A stretch of 7,184 bases of DNA. Source: Sphaerochaeta sp. Its GTDB lineage: Bacteria; Spirochaetota; Spirochaetia; Sphaerochaetales; Sphaerochaetaceae. The position numbers and the translations under genes were made by a program. Below are positions 1 through 7,130 of the stretch, in pieces. The notes under the pieces were generated by a model. That model had not been told where the DNA came from. It worked only from the letters and a program-made list of their open reading frames with translations, and did no database searches. The stretch lies in the NCBI GenBank assembly GCA_003456855.1, contig DMOO01000097.1, positions 1 through 7,184 on the forward strand, written 5' to 3'. Positions within the stretch are counted from its first letter, which is position 1. Every line of letters starts with the position of its first letter.

Positions 1-1
1 C

Positions 2-775
2 GTCTGCGATGCCTTCGCTGCAGCACACCGCGACCAGCCTACGCTCTGCGGCTTCGAGCAGATACTGCCATCCGCAATGGGAAGGCTCTTCGAGAAGGAG
101 TACTGCACGGTGTCGGCCCTTATTGAGGAGCCCAAGCGACCATGCGTCTTCGTCCTTGGCGGAGCAAAGATCGCCGACGCCTTCCAGATGATGAAGACAG
201 TCCTGTCGAAGGGAAGCGCAGACCAGGTCCTGACCGGAGGCCTTGTGGCCAACATCTTCCTTGCATCCCAGAACGTCGAGATCGGAAAGGGGAGCCTGGA
301 TTTCATCATGAAGTCCAACTACGGCCAGTTCATCGATGTGGCCAGGGAGCTCTACGCCCAGTTCGGTGACAGGATCACACTTCCTGTCGACCTTGCATGG
401 GTCGAGGACGGGGTGCGCTGCGAAGCCGAGATCGGTGAGATCCCTGAGGACATAAGCGCTGTGGACATTGGAAGCAAGACGGCAAAGAACTACAGACAGT
501 TCATACTCGATGCAAAGACAGTATTCGTCAACGGACCTGCCGGAGTCTTCGAACAGGAGCCCAGCGAGCTGGGAACCAAGGAGATCTGGAAGGCATTGGC
601 CGATACTGAGGCATTCACCGTCCTTGGAGGTGGAGACAGCATAACGGCTACGGAGAAGTACAAGCTCACAGACAGAATCGGTTACATCTGCACCGGAGGC
701 GGTGCTCTGATCAGATTCCTCAGCGGTGAGGAGCTTCCTGTGGTCAAGGCCCTGAGACACGGGTCACAGATTTGA
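2..775 (+). CDS. pgk: Phosphoglycerate kinase, archaeal type (partial, 5' end outside window)
   Basis: Catalyses 1,3-bisphosphoglycerate + ADP <=> 3-phosphoglycerate + ATP in the cytoplasm. The frame is open from the left edge, so an ATG at 77 is internal: the 25 codons before it already match PGK (DAFAAAHRDQP, as in the family's DAF.xAHR motif). The visible 257 residues are the end of the N-domain and the whole nucleotide-binding C-domain of a roughly 400-residue family. Motifs in visible-residue numbering: LGGAKIADA 52-60, VLTGGLVANIFL 76-87, LPVD 127-130, VNGPAGVFE 176-184, GGGDS 209-213, TGGGA 231-235. From memory of the family, LTGGLVANIFL, DAFAAAHR.QP and FVLGGAK are typical of archaeal PGKs rather than the usual bacterial form (IGGGMAFTFL, WNGPMGVFE). 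The second lysine of the usual GGAKV.DK motif is alanine here (residue 60), which I believe is also seen in archaeal-type enzymes. It lies 18 nt upstream of iolE and is probably cotranscribed. Confidence 0.9.
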   Translation, partial: VCDAFAAAHRDQPTLCGFEQILPSAMGRLFEKEYCTVSALIEEPKRPCVFVLGGAKIADAFQMMKTVLSKGSADQVLTGGLVANIFLASQNVEIGKGSLDFIMKSNYGQFIDVARELYAQFGDRITLPVDLAWVEDGVRCEAEIGEIPEDISAVDIGSKTAKNYRQFILDAKTVFVNGPAGVFEQEPSELGTKEIWKALADTEAFTVLGGGDSITATEKYKLTDRIGYICTGGGALIRFLSGEELPVVKALRHGSQI

Positions 776-781
776 GAACTT

Positions 782-787
782 AGGAGA
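782..787 (+). promoter_or_regulatory. Ribosome binding site of iolE
   Basis: AGGAGA ends 6 nt before the ATG at 794, inside the 18-nt gap after the PGK stop codon. It supports the chosen start of IolE and leaves no space for a separate promoter between the two genes. Confidence 0.75.
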
Positions 788-793
788 GACGAG

Positions 794-1696
794 ATGTTTG
801 ATCCAAACAAGGTTAAACTTGGAATAGCACCGATTGGCTGGTGCAATGATGATATGCCTGAGCTGGGTGCGGAGAACACCTTCAGACAGACTGTAAGCGA
901 GATGGCCCTTGCCGGTTTCACGGGCTGTGAGATCGGAAACAAGTATCCGAAGGACCCGAAGGAGCTCAAGTGGGAGCTGGACCTCAGAGGCATGAGGATT
1001 GCAAGCCGCTGGTTCTCCTCCTTCATCCTTACACAGGATATGGAGCAGGTTAAGAAGGACTTCAACAAGGAGCTGGACTTCCTTGCAGCCGTTGGCGCAA
1101 ACAGAATCAATGTAAGCGAGCAGAGCTACTCCATCCAGGGACAGGTGGACACACCTATTCTGACCGGAGGCCACAAGCACGTCATGGACGACGCCGAGTG
1201 GGACAGACTCTGCAAGGGTCTTAACGAGCTTGGAAAGATCGCCGTGGAGCGTGGCTTCAAGCTCTGCTTCCACCACCACATGGGAACAGTGGTCCAGACC
1301 TCCGAGGAGACGGACCGCATGATGGCCAACACAGACCCGAGATATGTGTTCCTCTGCTACGACACAGGTCATTTCACCTTCGCAGGCGAGGATCCTCTTG
1401 CAATGCTGAAGAAGTATGTGGACAGAGTGGGCCACGTCCATCTCAAGGACATGAGGCTCTCCGTGGTCAAGCAGGCAAGGGACAACGACTGGAGCTTCCT
1501 GACAGCAGTCAGAAACGGAGCTTTCACGGTCCCTGGAGACGGAGATGTGGATTTCGATCCTGTCTTCAAGGTCCTCAGCGACGCAAAGTATGAGGGATGG
1601 CTCCTGGTGGAGGCCGAGCAGGACCCTGCAAAGGCAAATCCACTTGAGTATGCAATAAAGGGAAGAAAGTATATCCGCGAGCATGCAGGTCTTTGA
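794..1696 (+). CDS. iolE: Inosose dehydratase (2-keto-myo-inositol dehydratase)
   Basis: Removes water from 2-keto-myo-inositol to give 3D-(3,5/4)-trihydroxycyclohexane-1,2-dione, the second step of myo-inositol catabolism. It is a metal-dependent TIM-barrel enzyme of the xylose-isomerase-like (AP endonuclease 2) superfamily and cytoplasmic. The 300 residues equal the usual family length. Family signatures are the N-terminal GIAPIGWCNDDMPELG (10-25), EMALAGFTGCEIGNKYPKDP (36-55), FHHHMGT (159-165), CYDTGHF (188-194), GHVHLKD (213-219) and VEAEQDPAKANPLEYA (272-287). The His and Asp residues in CYDTGH and HVHLKD and the Glu in VEAEQ are the expected metal-site positions for this fold. The gene is flanked by the PGK gene 18 nt upstream and iolB 9 nt downstream. 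Eleven of its 15 arginine codons are AGA/AGG. IolI- and IolH-type paralogues share the fold, but the N-terminal and C-terminal signatures fit IolE best. Confidence 0.95.
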   Translation: MFDPNKVKLGIAPIGWCNDDMPELGAENTFRQTVSEMALAGFTGCEIGNKYPKDPKELKWELDLRGMRIASRWFSSFILTQDMEQVKKDFNKELDFLAAVGANRINVSEQSYSIQGQVDTPILTGGHKHVMDDAEWDRLCKGLNELGKIAVERGFKLCFHHHMGTVVQTSEETDRMMANTDPRYVFLCYDTGHFTFAGEDPLAMLKKYVDRVGHVHLKDMRLSVVKQARDNDWSFLTAVRNGAFTVPGDGDVDFDPVFKVLSDAKYEGWLLVEAEQDPAKANPLEYAIKGRKYIREHAGL

Positions 1697-1703
1697 GGAG
1701 GAG
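1695..1703 (+). promoter_or_regulatory. Ribosome binding site of iolB overlapping the iolE stop codon
   Basis: GAGGAGGAG begins within the TGA stop of iolE and ends 2 nt before the ATG at 1706. Its repeated GGAG cores allow a usable spacing from the upstream copy. The overlap suggests translational coupling of IolE and IolB. Confidence 0.7.
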
Positions 1704-1705
1704 CA

Positions 1706-2497
1706 ATGTACTTCAGCAAGGATGTGAAGAGGGGCTACAACTGCTACATAGACAGGGCCTCTGACGACAAGGGGACAATGATGGACGTCGGCCTTCTGGT
1801 AATGGAGAAGGGCGACACATACGTGATAGATGAGGCCGAGAAGGAGAGCGCGGTTCTCCTGTTCAGCGGTGAAGTGGTCTTCGAGTTCGCCGGAAAGCGT
1901 GTTGAGGCCAGCCGTCCGGACTGCTTCCATCACGAGGCCTACTGCCTGCTTTCACCAAGGAAGGTGAAGATCACACTTACGGCCACAGGCCATGCTGAAG
2001 TATACATCCAGCAGACTGACAACGACCGCGACTACGAGCCTGTCATGTACACCCCAGAGACTGTGCAGGTCCAGCATGCCGGTGCAAACGGCGAGCTCAT
2101 GGGCTGCATGAGACGTGAGATCAAGACCTTCTTCGACTACGAGAACGCGCCGTTCTCCAACATGGTCCTAGGTGAGGTCCTGAACTTCCCTGGCAAGTGG
2201 TCGTCCTATCCACCACACCACCATCCACAGCCGGAGGTCTACTTCTACAGATTCGACTATCCGCAGGGCTTCGGTGTGGGTTTCGCCAACGGCGAGGTCT
2301 ACAAGACCGGCCACAACGGCTGTGCAATCATAAACAGCGGAATGCACTCACAGTGTGCAGCTCCCGGCTATGCAATGTGCTATGCCTGGGGCATCAGACA
2401 CCTTGACGGAGATCCATGGCAGAAGACCAGGATCGACGACAAGGAGCATTCATGGCTCTGGAAGGCAGACGCCAACGACCACATCTTCAAAGGTTGA
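1706..2497 (+). CDS. iolB: 5-deoxy-glucuronate isomerase
   Basis: Isomerises 5-deoxy-D-glucuronate to 2-deoxy-5-keto-D-gluconate, the step after IolD. It is a cytoplasmic bicupin of the KduI/IolB family. The 263 residues are close to the usual length of about 270. The second cupin carries the metal-site motif [22 protein letters not shown] (169-190), with His171-173 and Glu177 as likely ligands, followed by [22 protein letters not shown] (211-232), whose His214 is the likely last ligand. The C-terminal region with DPW and a Trp-rich tail (HSWLW, 248-252) is also typical of IolB. The first cupin includes [15 protein letters not shown] (51-65). The start at 1706 is set by a strong Shine-Dalgarno sequence. 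The gene sits between iolE (9 nt) and iolD (20 nt). KduI is the nearest alternative, but neighbours and motif favour IolB. Confidence 0.95.
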   Translation: MYFSKDVKRGYNCYIDRASDDKGTMMDVGLLVMEKGDTYVIDEAEKESAVLLFSGEVVFEFAGKRVEASRPDCFHHEAYCLLSPRKVKITLTATGHAEVYIQQTDNDRDYEPVMYTPETVQVQHAGANGELMGCMRREIKTFFDYENAPFSNMVLGEVLNFPGKWSSYPPHHHPQPEVYFYRFDYPQGFGVGFANGEVYKTGHNGCAIINSGMHSQCAAPGYAMCYAWGIRHLDGDPWQKTRIDDKEHSWLWKADANDHIFKG

Positions 2498-2501
2498 GCA
2501 A

Positions 2502-2510
2502 GAGGGGGGA
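2502..2510 (+). promoter_or_regulatory. Ribosome binding site that fixes the iolD start
   Basis: The purine block GAGGGGGGA ends 7 nt before the ATG at 2518. It decides against the longer in-frame start at 2416, which lies deep inside iolB and would add 34 residues with no family resemblance. Confidence 0.75.
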
Positions 2511-2517
2511 GATTTAC

Positions 2518-4449
2518 ATGGAGAAGACAGTAAGACTTACAATGGCACAGGCTCTGGTTCGTTTTCTGGACAACCAGTACATTGCCTATGATGACAAGGA
2601 ACACCCGTTTGTAGAGGGTGTCATCATGCTTCCAGGCCACGGCAACGTCCTTGGTCTTGGTCAGGCCCTGGCCCAGGAGGCCGGACATCTTAAGGTCTGG
2701 CAGGGAAAGAACGAGCAGGGCATGGCCCACACTGCAGTCGCCTTCGCAAAGCAGATGAAACGAAAGAAGATCATCGCGGTCACAGCCTCTGTAGGCCCGG
2801 GTTCCGCAAACATGGTCACCGCAGCCGCAACAGCAACGGCGAACAACATCCCTGTGCTGATTCTTCCTGGTGATGTCTACGCCTGCCGCCAGCCTGACCC
2901 GGTTCTGCAGCAGATCGAGCAGACGAACAACCTGTCCATATCAACCAACGACGCCTTCAAGGCAGTGTGCAAGTACTGGGACAGAATCGTTCGTCCTGAG
3001 CAGCTGATGAGCGCAATGATAAGCGCCTTCAGAACCCTCACAGACCCTGCCAACACAGGTGCCGTCTGCATCGCAATTCCGCAGGATGTCGAGGGCGAGG
3101 CCTATGACTATCCTGAATCCTTCTTCAGAAAGAGAGTCCACAAGCTGGCCAGAAGGGCTGCAGAGCCAGAGGTCATCGCAGAGGCCGCAGAGGTCATCAA
3201 GAGCGCGAAGAAGCCTCTTCTGATCTGCGGTGGTGGAGTCCGCTACGCAGAGGCCCACAAGGAGTTCAAGCAGTTCGCAGAGAAGACCGGAATCCCGTTC
3301 GGCGAGACACAGGCCGGTAAGGGCGCTGTTCTCTTCGACCATCCGCTGAACCTTGGTGGAATCGGTGTCACGGGGTGCTCCGCAGCCAATGAGATCGCAA
3401 AGGAAGCCGATGTCATAATCGGTGTCGGAACCAGATACACTGACTTCACAACATCATCCAAGTGGCTCTTCAAGGCCGATGCGAAGTTCGTCAACATCAA
3501 CGTCTCCGAGTTCCAGGCCCTGAAGATGGATGCCGCAGTACCTGTGGTTGCAGATGCAAAGAGGGCTCTCCCGGCACTTCTGAAGGCACTTGGCGGCTAC
3601 CAGGCCCCATACAAGGATGAGGTGAGGAACGCACGCGAGAAGTGGTTCAAGGAGCTGGACAGACTGAGAAGCATCACCTTCTCCAAGGACTATGTCCCTG
3701 AGATCAACGATGCCAATGCAGAGAGCGCCTTCAGGTTCGCAAAGGACCTTGATGCCTGCCTTGCACAGACAACCGTTCTGGGCGCAATCAACCTTCTGAT
3801 GGACAAGGAGGATGTTGCAATCGGTTCAGCCGGATCTCTTCCTGGTGACATGCAGAGGATGTGGTGCGCACGCAGCCTTGACTCCTACAACATGGAGTAC
3901 GGCTATTCCTGCATGGGCTACGAGATCTCCGGAGCCCTCGGCGTCAAGTACGCAATAGGCGACAAGCACGATGTCTACTCGATGGTCGGTGACGGAAGCT
4001 TCATAATGCTCCATTCCGAGCTGCTCACAGCAGTGCAGGAGCACAAGAAGATCGTCGTCTGCGTGTTCAACAACGCAAGCTTCGGCTGCATAAACAACCT
4101 GCAGGTCGGCCACGGAAACGACACCCTGTGCACAGAGCTCAGGTTCAGGGGCGAGGACGGCAAGTTCTCAGGCTCCTTCATCCCTGTGGACTTCGCCAAG
4201 ATCGGTGAGGCCTACGGCTGCAAGTCCTATGTCATCAAGACCATGGATGACCTGAAGAGGGCAATGAACGGCGCCAAGAGAATCAAGGACCGCCCGGTCG
4301 TCTTCGACATCAGGGTCCTTCCGAAGTCAATGACCGACGGCTACGGCTCATGGTGGAGATGCGGAGACGCCGAGGTTTCAAAGAACCCGAGAAACCTCGA
4401 AGCCTACAAGGACCATCTTGACCATCTGAAGGATGCTAGGAAATACTGA
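2518..4449 (+). CDS. iolD: 3D-(3,5/4)-trihydroxycyclohexane-1,2-dione hydrolase (ThDP-dependent)
   Basis: Hydrolytically opens the ring of 3D-(3,5/4)-trihydroxycyclohexane-1,2-dione to 5-deoxy-D-glucuronate, using thiamine diphosphate. It is a cytoplasmic member of the acetolactate synthase-like superfamily. From the ATG at 2518 it is 643 residues, close to the roughly 640 of known IolD proteins. The N-terminal pyrimidine-binding domain has [14 protein letters not shown] (38-51), KNEQGMAH (64-71, with the conserved ThDP-activating Glu66) and an [15 protein letters not shown] stretch. The middle domain has [11 protein letters not shown]. The C-terminal pyrophosphate-binding domain has the GDG motif at 491-493 and the paired NN at 518-519, the expected GDG-x24-N spacing for the Mg-ThDP site. 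It follows iolB by 20 nt and precedes the LarA-like gene by 4 nt. Other ThDP enzymes (acetolactate synthase, glyoxylate carboligase) are less likely given the iol neighbours and full-length match to IolD signatures. Confidence 0.95.
   Translation: MEKTVRLTMAQALVRFLDNQYIAYDDKEHPFVEGVIMLPGHGNVLGLGQALAQEAGHLKVWQGKNEQGMAHTAVAFAKQMKRKKIIAVTASVGPGSANMVTAAATATANNIPVLILPGDVYACRQPDPVLQQIEQTNNLSISTNDAFKAVCKYWDRIVRPEQLMSAMISAFRTLTDPANTGAVCIAIPQDVEGEAYDYPESFFRKRVHKLARRAAEPEVIAEAAEVIKSAKKPLLICGGGVRYAEAHKEFKQFAEKTGIPFGETQAGKGAVLFDHPLNLGGIGVTGCSAANEIAKEADVIIGVGTRYTDFTTSSKWLFKADAKFVNINVSEFQALKMDAAVPVVADAKRALPALLKALGGYQAPYKDEVRNAREKWFKELDRLRSITFSKDYVPEINDANAESAFRFAKDLDACLAQTTVLGAINLLMDKEDVAIGSAGSLPGDMQRMWCARSLDSYNMEYGYSCMGYEISGALGVKYAIGDKHDVYSMVGDGSFIMLHSELLTAVQEHKKIVVCVFNNASFGCINNLQVGHGNDTLCTELRFRGEDGKFSGSFIPVDFAKIGEAYGCKSYVIKTMDDLKRAMNGAKRIKDRPVVFDIRVLPKSMTDGYGSWWRCGDAEVSKNPRNLEAYKDHLDHLKDARKY
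4438..4443 (+). promoter_or_regulatory. Ribosome binding site of the LarA-like gene, inside the 3' end of iolD
   Basis: AGGAAA lies in the last codons of iolD and ends 10 nt before the ATG at 4454. The alternative in-frame ATG at 4433 has its only purine run directly against it, too close to work well. The later start also gives the usual LarA beginning (MKIEVPYN). Spacing is on the long side. Confidence 0.6.
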
Positions 4450-4453
4450 TTAC

Positions 4454-5692
4454 ATGAAGATCGAAGTCCCTTACAACAGAGAGAAGATAACATTGGAGGT
4501 GGCACCAGAGCATTTCGGTGCCATTCTCAAGCTCAACGACCAAAATGGCGGAAAACCGAAGAAAAGTGCCGTTGAGGCAACGAAAGAGGCCATCAAAGGC
4601 AGCTTTGAGGAGTTCATGGCCCTGCCTGGCAGCACCCTTGTTATAGTCAACGACGCCACAAGGCCGACCCCAACAAGGCTTGTCATGGATGCAATCGGAC
4701 CGGAGCTTGAGAAGGACAAGGCCTCCTTCATAATCGCCACAGGAAGCCACCGTGCACCATACGAGAAGGAGTATGATTTCATCTTCGGCTCCTGGTACCA
4801 GACCTTCAAGGACCGCATCTATGTGCATGACTGCCACAGGATGGACGAGATGGTCTACTACGGAAAGACCAGCAGAGACACGGAGCTCTATCTGAACAAG
4901 CACGTCAAGGAGGCGGGGAAGGTGATCGTCATCGGCTCCGTCGAGCCTCACTACTTTGCAGGATACACAGGTGGCCGCAAGGGCTTCCTGCCTGGTGTTG
5001 CAGCCTACAGCTCGATCGAGCACAACCACAAGATGGCTCTGTCCGCCGATGCAAAGGCACTGGCGCTTGAGGGCAACCCTGTGCACGAGGATCTGATGGA
5101 GGCGATGACGCTGGTCAAGTCCCCGGTCTATGCAATCATGACCGTTCTGGACAGGAACCATGAGATTGACACCGTCACAGCAGGCGATGTCACAAAGTCC
5201 TTCGATCAGGCCGTGGAGGCTGCAAACAAGATCTTCACAGCACCGCTTAAGGAGAAGGCTGACATCGTCATAACTGCAGCCCCTTATCCGATGGATGTTG
5301 ATCTCTACCAGAGCCAGAAGGCCATAGACAATGCAAAGCTTGCCCTGAAGGACGGAGGGACCATGATCCTGGTCTCCGCCTGCAGAGAGGGGATCGGAGG
5401 GGAGTCCTTCGTCAGACTCCTGAGCAGTGCCTCCACACCGGACGAGGTCCTGGAAAAGATCGCGGCAGGCTTCAAGCTGGGCTACCACAAGGCGGCCAAA
5501 ATGGCGGAGGTCTTCAAATGGGCACACGTGCAGGCCTATTCCACTGTGCAGGATGACCAGCTGAGAAACATCTTCATCGAGCCCGTGCATGACCTGCAGA
5601 AGGCTTTGGACGATGCCATCGCCAAGTACGGACCAGACTGCAAGGTTGTCTTCATGCCGGACGGATCGATGACAGTACCGAAAATCTGCTGA
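4454..5692 (+). CDS. LarA-family nickel-pincer (NPN) 2-hydroxyacid racemase/epimerase homologue
   Basis: The founding member, LarA, interconverts D- and L-lactate with a nickel-pincer nucleotide by hydride transfer; homologues act on malate, 2-hydroxyglutarate, phenyllactate or gluconate. The protein has 412 residues, near the usual 420 to 430. Visible family residues are DATRPTPTR (67-75), ATGSHR (95-100; His99 is the likely first catalytic histidine), VEPHYFAGYTGGRKGFLPGV (163-182; His166 the second catalytic histidine, Lys176 the expected cofactor-attachment lysine), EHNHKM (189-194; a nickel-ligand histidine) and DLYQSQKA (283-290; Gln286 and Lys289, substrate-region positions). The catalytic set therefore looks intact. 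LarB, LarC and LarE, needed to make the cofactor, are not in the window. It overlaps no gene, follows iolD by 4 nt and precedes the dehydrogenase by 17 nt, so it is surely in the iol transcript. Its substrate is unknown; no step of the classical inositol route needs it, so I give no gene symbol. Confidence 0.88.
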   Translation: MKIEVPYNREKITLEVAPEHFGAILKLNDQNGGKPKKSAVEATKEAIKGSFEEFMALPGSTLVIVNDATRPTPTRLVMDAIGPELEKDKASFIIATGSHRAPYEKEYDFIFGSWYQTFKDRIYVHDCHRMDEMVYYGKTSRDTELYLNKHVKEAGKVIVIGSVEPHYFAGYTGGRKGFLPGVAAYSSIEHNHKMALSADAKALALEGNPVHEDLMEAMTLVKSPVYAIMTVLDRNHEIDTVTAGDVTKSFDQAVEAANKIFTAPLKEKADIVITAAPYPMDVDLYQSQKAIDNAKLALKDGGTMILVSACREGIGGESFVRLLSSASTPDEVLEKIAAGFKLGYHKAAKMAEVFKWAHVQAYSTVQDDQLRNIFIEPVHDLQKALDDAIAKYGPDCKVVFMPDGSMTVPKIC

Positions 5693-5698
5693 TGAAAT

Positions 5699-5704
5699 AA
5701 GGAG
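5699..5704 (+). promoter_or_regulatory. Ribosome binding site of the G1P dehydrogenase gene
   Basis: AAGGAG ends 5 nt before the ATG at 5710, in the 17-nt gap after the LarA-like gene. It supports the N-terminus that includes the Cys-rich segment. Confidence 0.75.
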
Positions 5705-5709
5705 TCCCC

Positions 5710-7068
5710 ATGGCTGCCAGCATTTCCTATGACGAGAACCACCGCCTGATCATATCAGGGCTCGAGTGCGATTGCGCCTGTGAGCACAGGATCCCTGACC
5801 AGGACATCTATGTGGGGGAGGACATCGTCGAGAAGCTCCCTGAATACATCGGCAAACGCAAGCTTGGAAGAAACTGTGTGCTTGTGTGCGACAAGAACAC
5901 CTTCCGGGTTGCTGGAGAAAGGGTTGAGAAGATCCTCAAGGCAGCCGGGATCAACGTGATAATGTGCCTACTGAAGAGGGAGGGCGATGTCGATCCTGAT
6001 GAGCGCAGCGTCGGAGAGGTCCTTCTCTCAATCCAGCCTGAGACCGAGTTCCTTGTGGCTGTAGGTTCGGGCTCGATAACCGACACCTGCAGGGTCAACG
6101 CAGCAAGGACGGGTCTTCCCTTCGTCAGCGTGGGGACCGCCCCTTCGATGGACGGCTACACGTCAGCGGTCGCCCCGCTTCTTCTGAGAGGCCTGAAGAT
6201 CCACAGACAGGGCCCCTGTCCGGAGATCATCTGCTGTGACACCAGGATCATGGCCACAGCTCCTTCCTGGATGATCGCTGCCGGAGTCGGTGACGTCCTC
6301 GGCAAGTTCATCGCCAAGGCGGACTGGAAGATCGGACGGATCATCAACGGTGAGGTCTACTGTGATGTGTGCGGCAAGATTGTCACGGACGCACTGGAAA
6401 AACTCCTGAATCACCTGGAGGAGATCCGGGCCCGCAGTGATGAGGGCATCCGGCTGCTGACGGAAGCACTGCTCCTTTCCGGCATGACCATCATGCTGAT
6501 CGGGCATACAAGGGCTGTCGCGTCGGTGGAACACAATATTGCGCATTACTGGGAAATGATGCAGATGTTCCGGGGCCGTCCGGCACCCGGCCATGGCGCA
6601 TCCGTCGGCGTGTCCACCCGGCTTGTGTGGCCGGTGTTCAAGCGCCTTGCGGAGGAAGACCTGTCCGGGGTCTCCCTGGAACAGGCGCGTGCCTGCCTGC
6701 CGGGGCGTGAGGAGCGCATCCGCTGGATGCACTATGCCTTCGGACCCGCGGCAGAACCCATCATGGCAGAGAATGAGGGCGATTTCCTGACAGAGGCGGA
6801 ACTCGAGCGCCGGGTGCGGACAGCCCAGGCACACATGGATGAGATCCGGGCAGTGATCCGGGAAATGCCGCCGCTCAGCCGGATCGAGGACGCCATGCGC
6901 TTCCTCGGTGCCCCGATGACAGCGGACGAGCTCGGTGTGGATGATGCCATGCTGGACCTGTCCATGCACTGCGCCAAGGATTACCGCACGCGCTATACGC
7001 TCTTTAAGCTGATCGCGGAGTGCGGTCTCGAGGAAAAGTATCTCGGACCCGCGCCCGCGTATTCCTGA
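5710..7068 (+). CDS. sn-glycerol-1-phosphate dehydrogenase, AraM type
   Basis: The family reduces DHAP to sn-glycerol-1-phosphate with NAD(P)H in the cytoplasm; Bacillus AraM is the bacterial prototype. The fold is that of dehydroquinate synthase/iron-type alcohol dehydrogenases. The nucleotide-binding motif AVGSGSITD (117-125) and the family hallmark TAPSMDGYTSA (143-153) are clear. Likely metal ligands are Asp195 (AAGVGDVLGKF), His275 (VEHNIAHYWEMM) and His295 (APGHGASVG). At 452 residues it is longer than Bacillus AraM (about 394). The N-terminus has a CDCACEH cluster (20-26); I recall a Cys-His element there in many Firmicutes homologues. AraM-type rather than archaeal EgsA-type motifs show a bacterial origin. 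It is the last gene of the operon, before the terminator. Codon use changes abruptly at about residue 229: arginine is AGR in 9 of 14 codons before and CGN in 20 of 21 after. A different substrate, such as an inositol-derived ketose, cannot be excluded. Confidence 0.85.
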   Translation: MAASISYDENHRLIISGLECDCACEHRIPDQDIYVGEDIVEKLPEYIGKRKLGRNCVLVCDKNTFRVAGERVEKILKAAGINVIMCLLKREGDVDPDERSVGEVLLSIQPETEFLVAVGSGSITDTCRVNAARTGLPFVSVGTAPSMDGYTSAVAPLLLRGLKIHRQGPCPEIICCDTRIMATAPSWMIAAGVGDVLGKFIAKADWKIGRIINGEVYCDVCGKIVTDALEKLLNHLEEIRARSDEGIRLLTEALLLSGMTIMLIGHTRAVASVEHNIAHYWEMMQMFRGRPAPGHGASVGVSTRLVWPVFKRLAEEDLSGVSLEQARACLPGREERIRWMHYAFGPAAEPIMAENEGDFLTEAELERRVRTAQAHMDEIRAVIREMPPLSRIEDAMRFLGAPMTADELGVDDAMLDLSMHCAKDYRTRYTLFKLIAECGLEEKYLGPAPAYS

Positions 7069-7081
7069 AACCCGGCAATGA

Positions 7082-7128
7082 AAAACTCCGGACTGGCCTG
7101 AACGTGTGTCAGGATGGCCCGGAGTTTT
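7082..7128. terminator. Bidirectional hairpin terminator between convergent genes
   Basis: A perfect 10-bp outer stem pairs AAAACTCCGG (7082-7091) with CCGGAGTTTT (7119-7128). After a few mismatches and wobbles, an inner 5-bp stem pairs CCTGA (7097-7101) with TCAGG (7109-7113) around a 7-nt loop. The A-flank and T-flank give a T-run on either strand: TTTT on plus and TTTTT on minus. It begins 13 nt after the dehydrogenase stop and ends 2 nt before the stop of the minus-strand gene, so it probably ends both transcripts. Confidence 0.85.
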
Positions 7129-7130
7129 GC

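Noticed and set aside
9..191. Plus-strand 60-codon frame at the left edge
   Set aside because: It is out of frame with the PGK coding sequence that runs from the first bases, and its Ser/Arg-rich translation is typical of a shadow frame.
764..1933. Long minus-strand open frame of 389 codons opposite iolE and iolB
   Set aside because: It lies entirely across confidently identified genes on the plus strand, has no family resemblance or ribosome site, and is the expected mirror of GC-rich codon bias.
2416..2517. Upstream in-frame start for iolD giving 34 extra residues
   Set aside because: It would overlap iolB by over 80 nt; the extra residues are unlike IolD and the Shine-Dalgarno block at 2502-2510 serves the ATG at 2518.
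4540..5508. A 13-bp repeat CCAAAATGGCGGA at 4540 and 5496
   Set aside because: Two copies only, both inside one coding region, in different sequence surroundings and not flanking any element; chance similarity is likely.
4436..5590. Minus-strand open frame of 384 codons opposite the LarA-like gene
   Set aside because: It is a shadow of a strongly conserved plus-strand gene; its Cys/His/Leu/Val-rich translation has no recognisable domain.
6163..6969. Minus-strand open frame of 268 codons opposite the dehydrogenase gene
   Set aside because: It is antisense to conserved catalytic motifs and its translation resembles no protein family I know.
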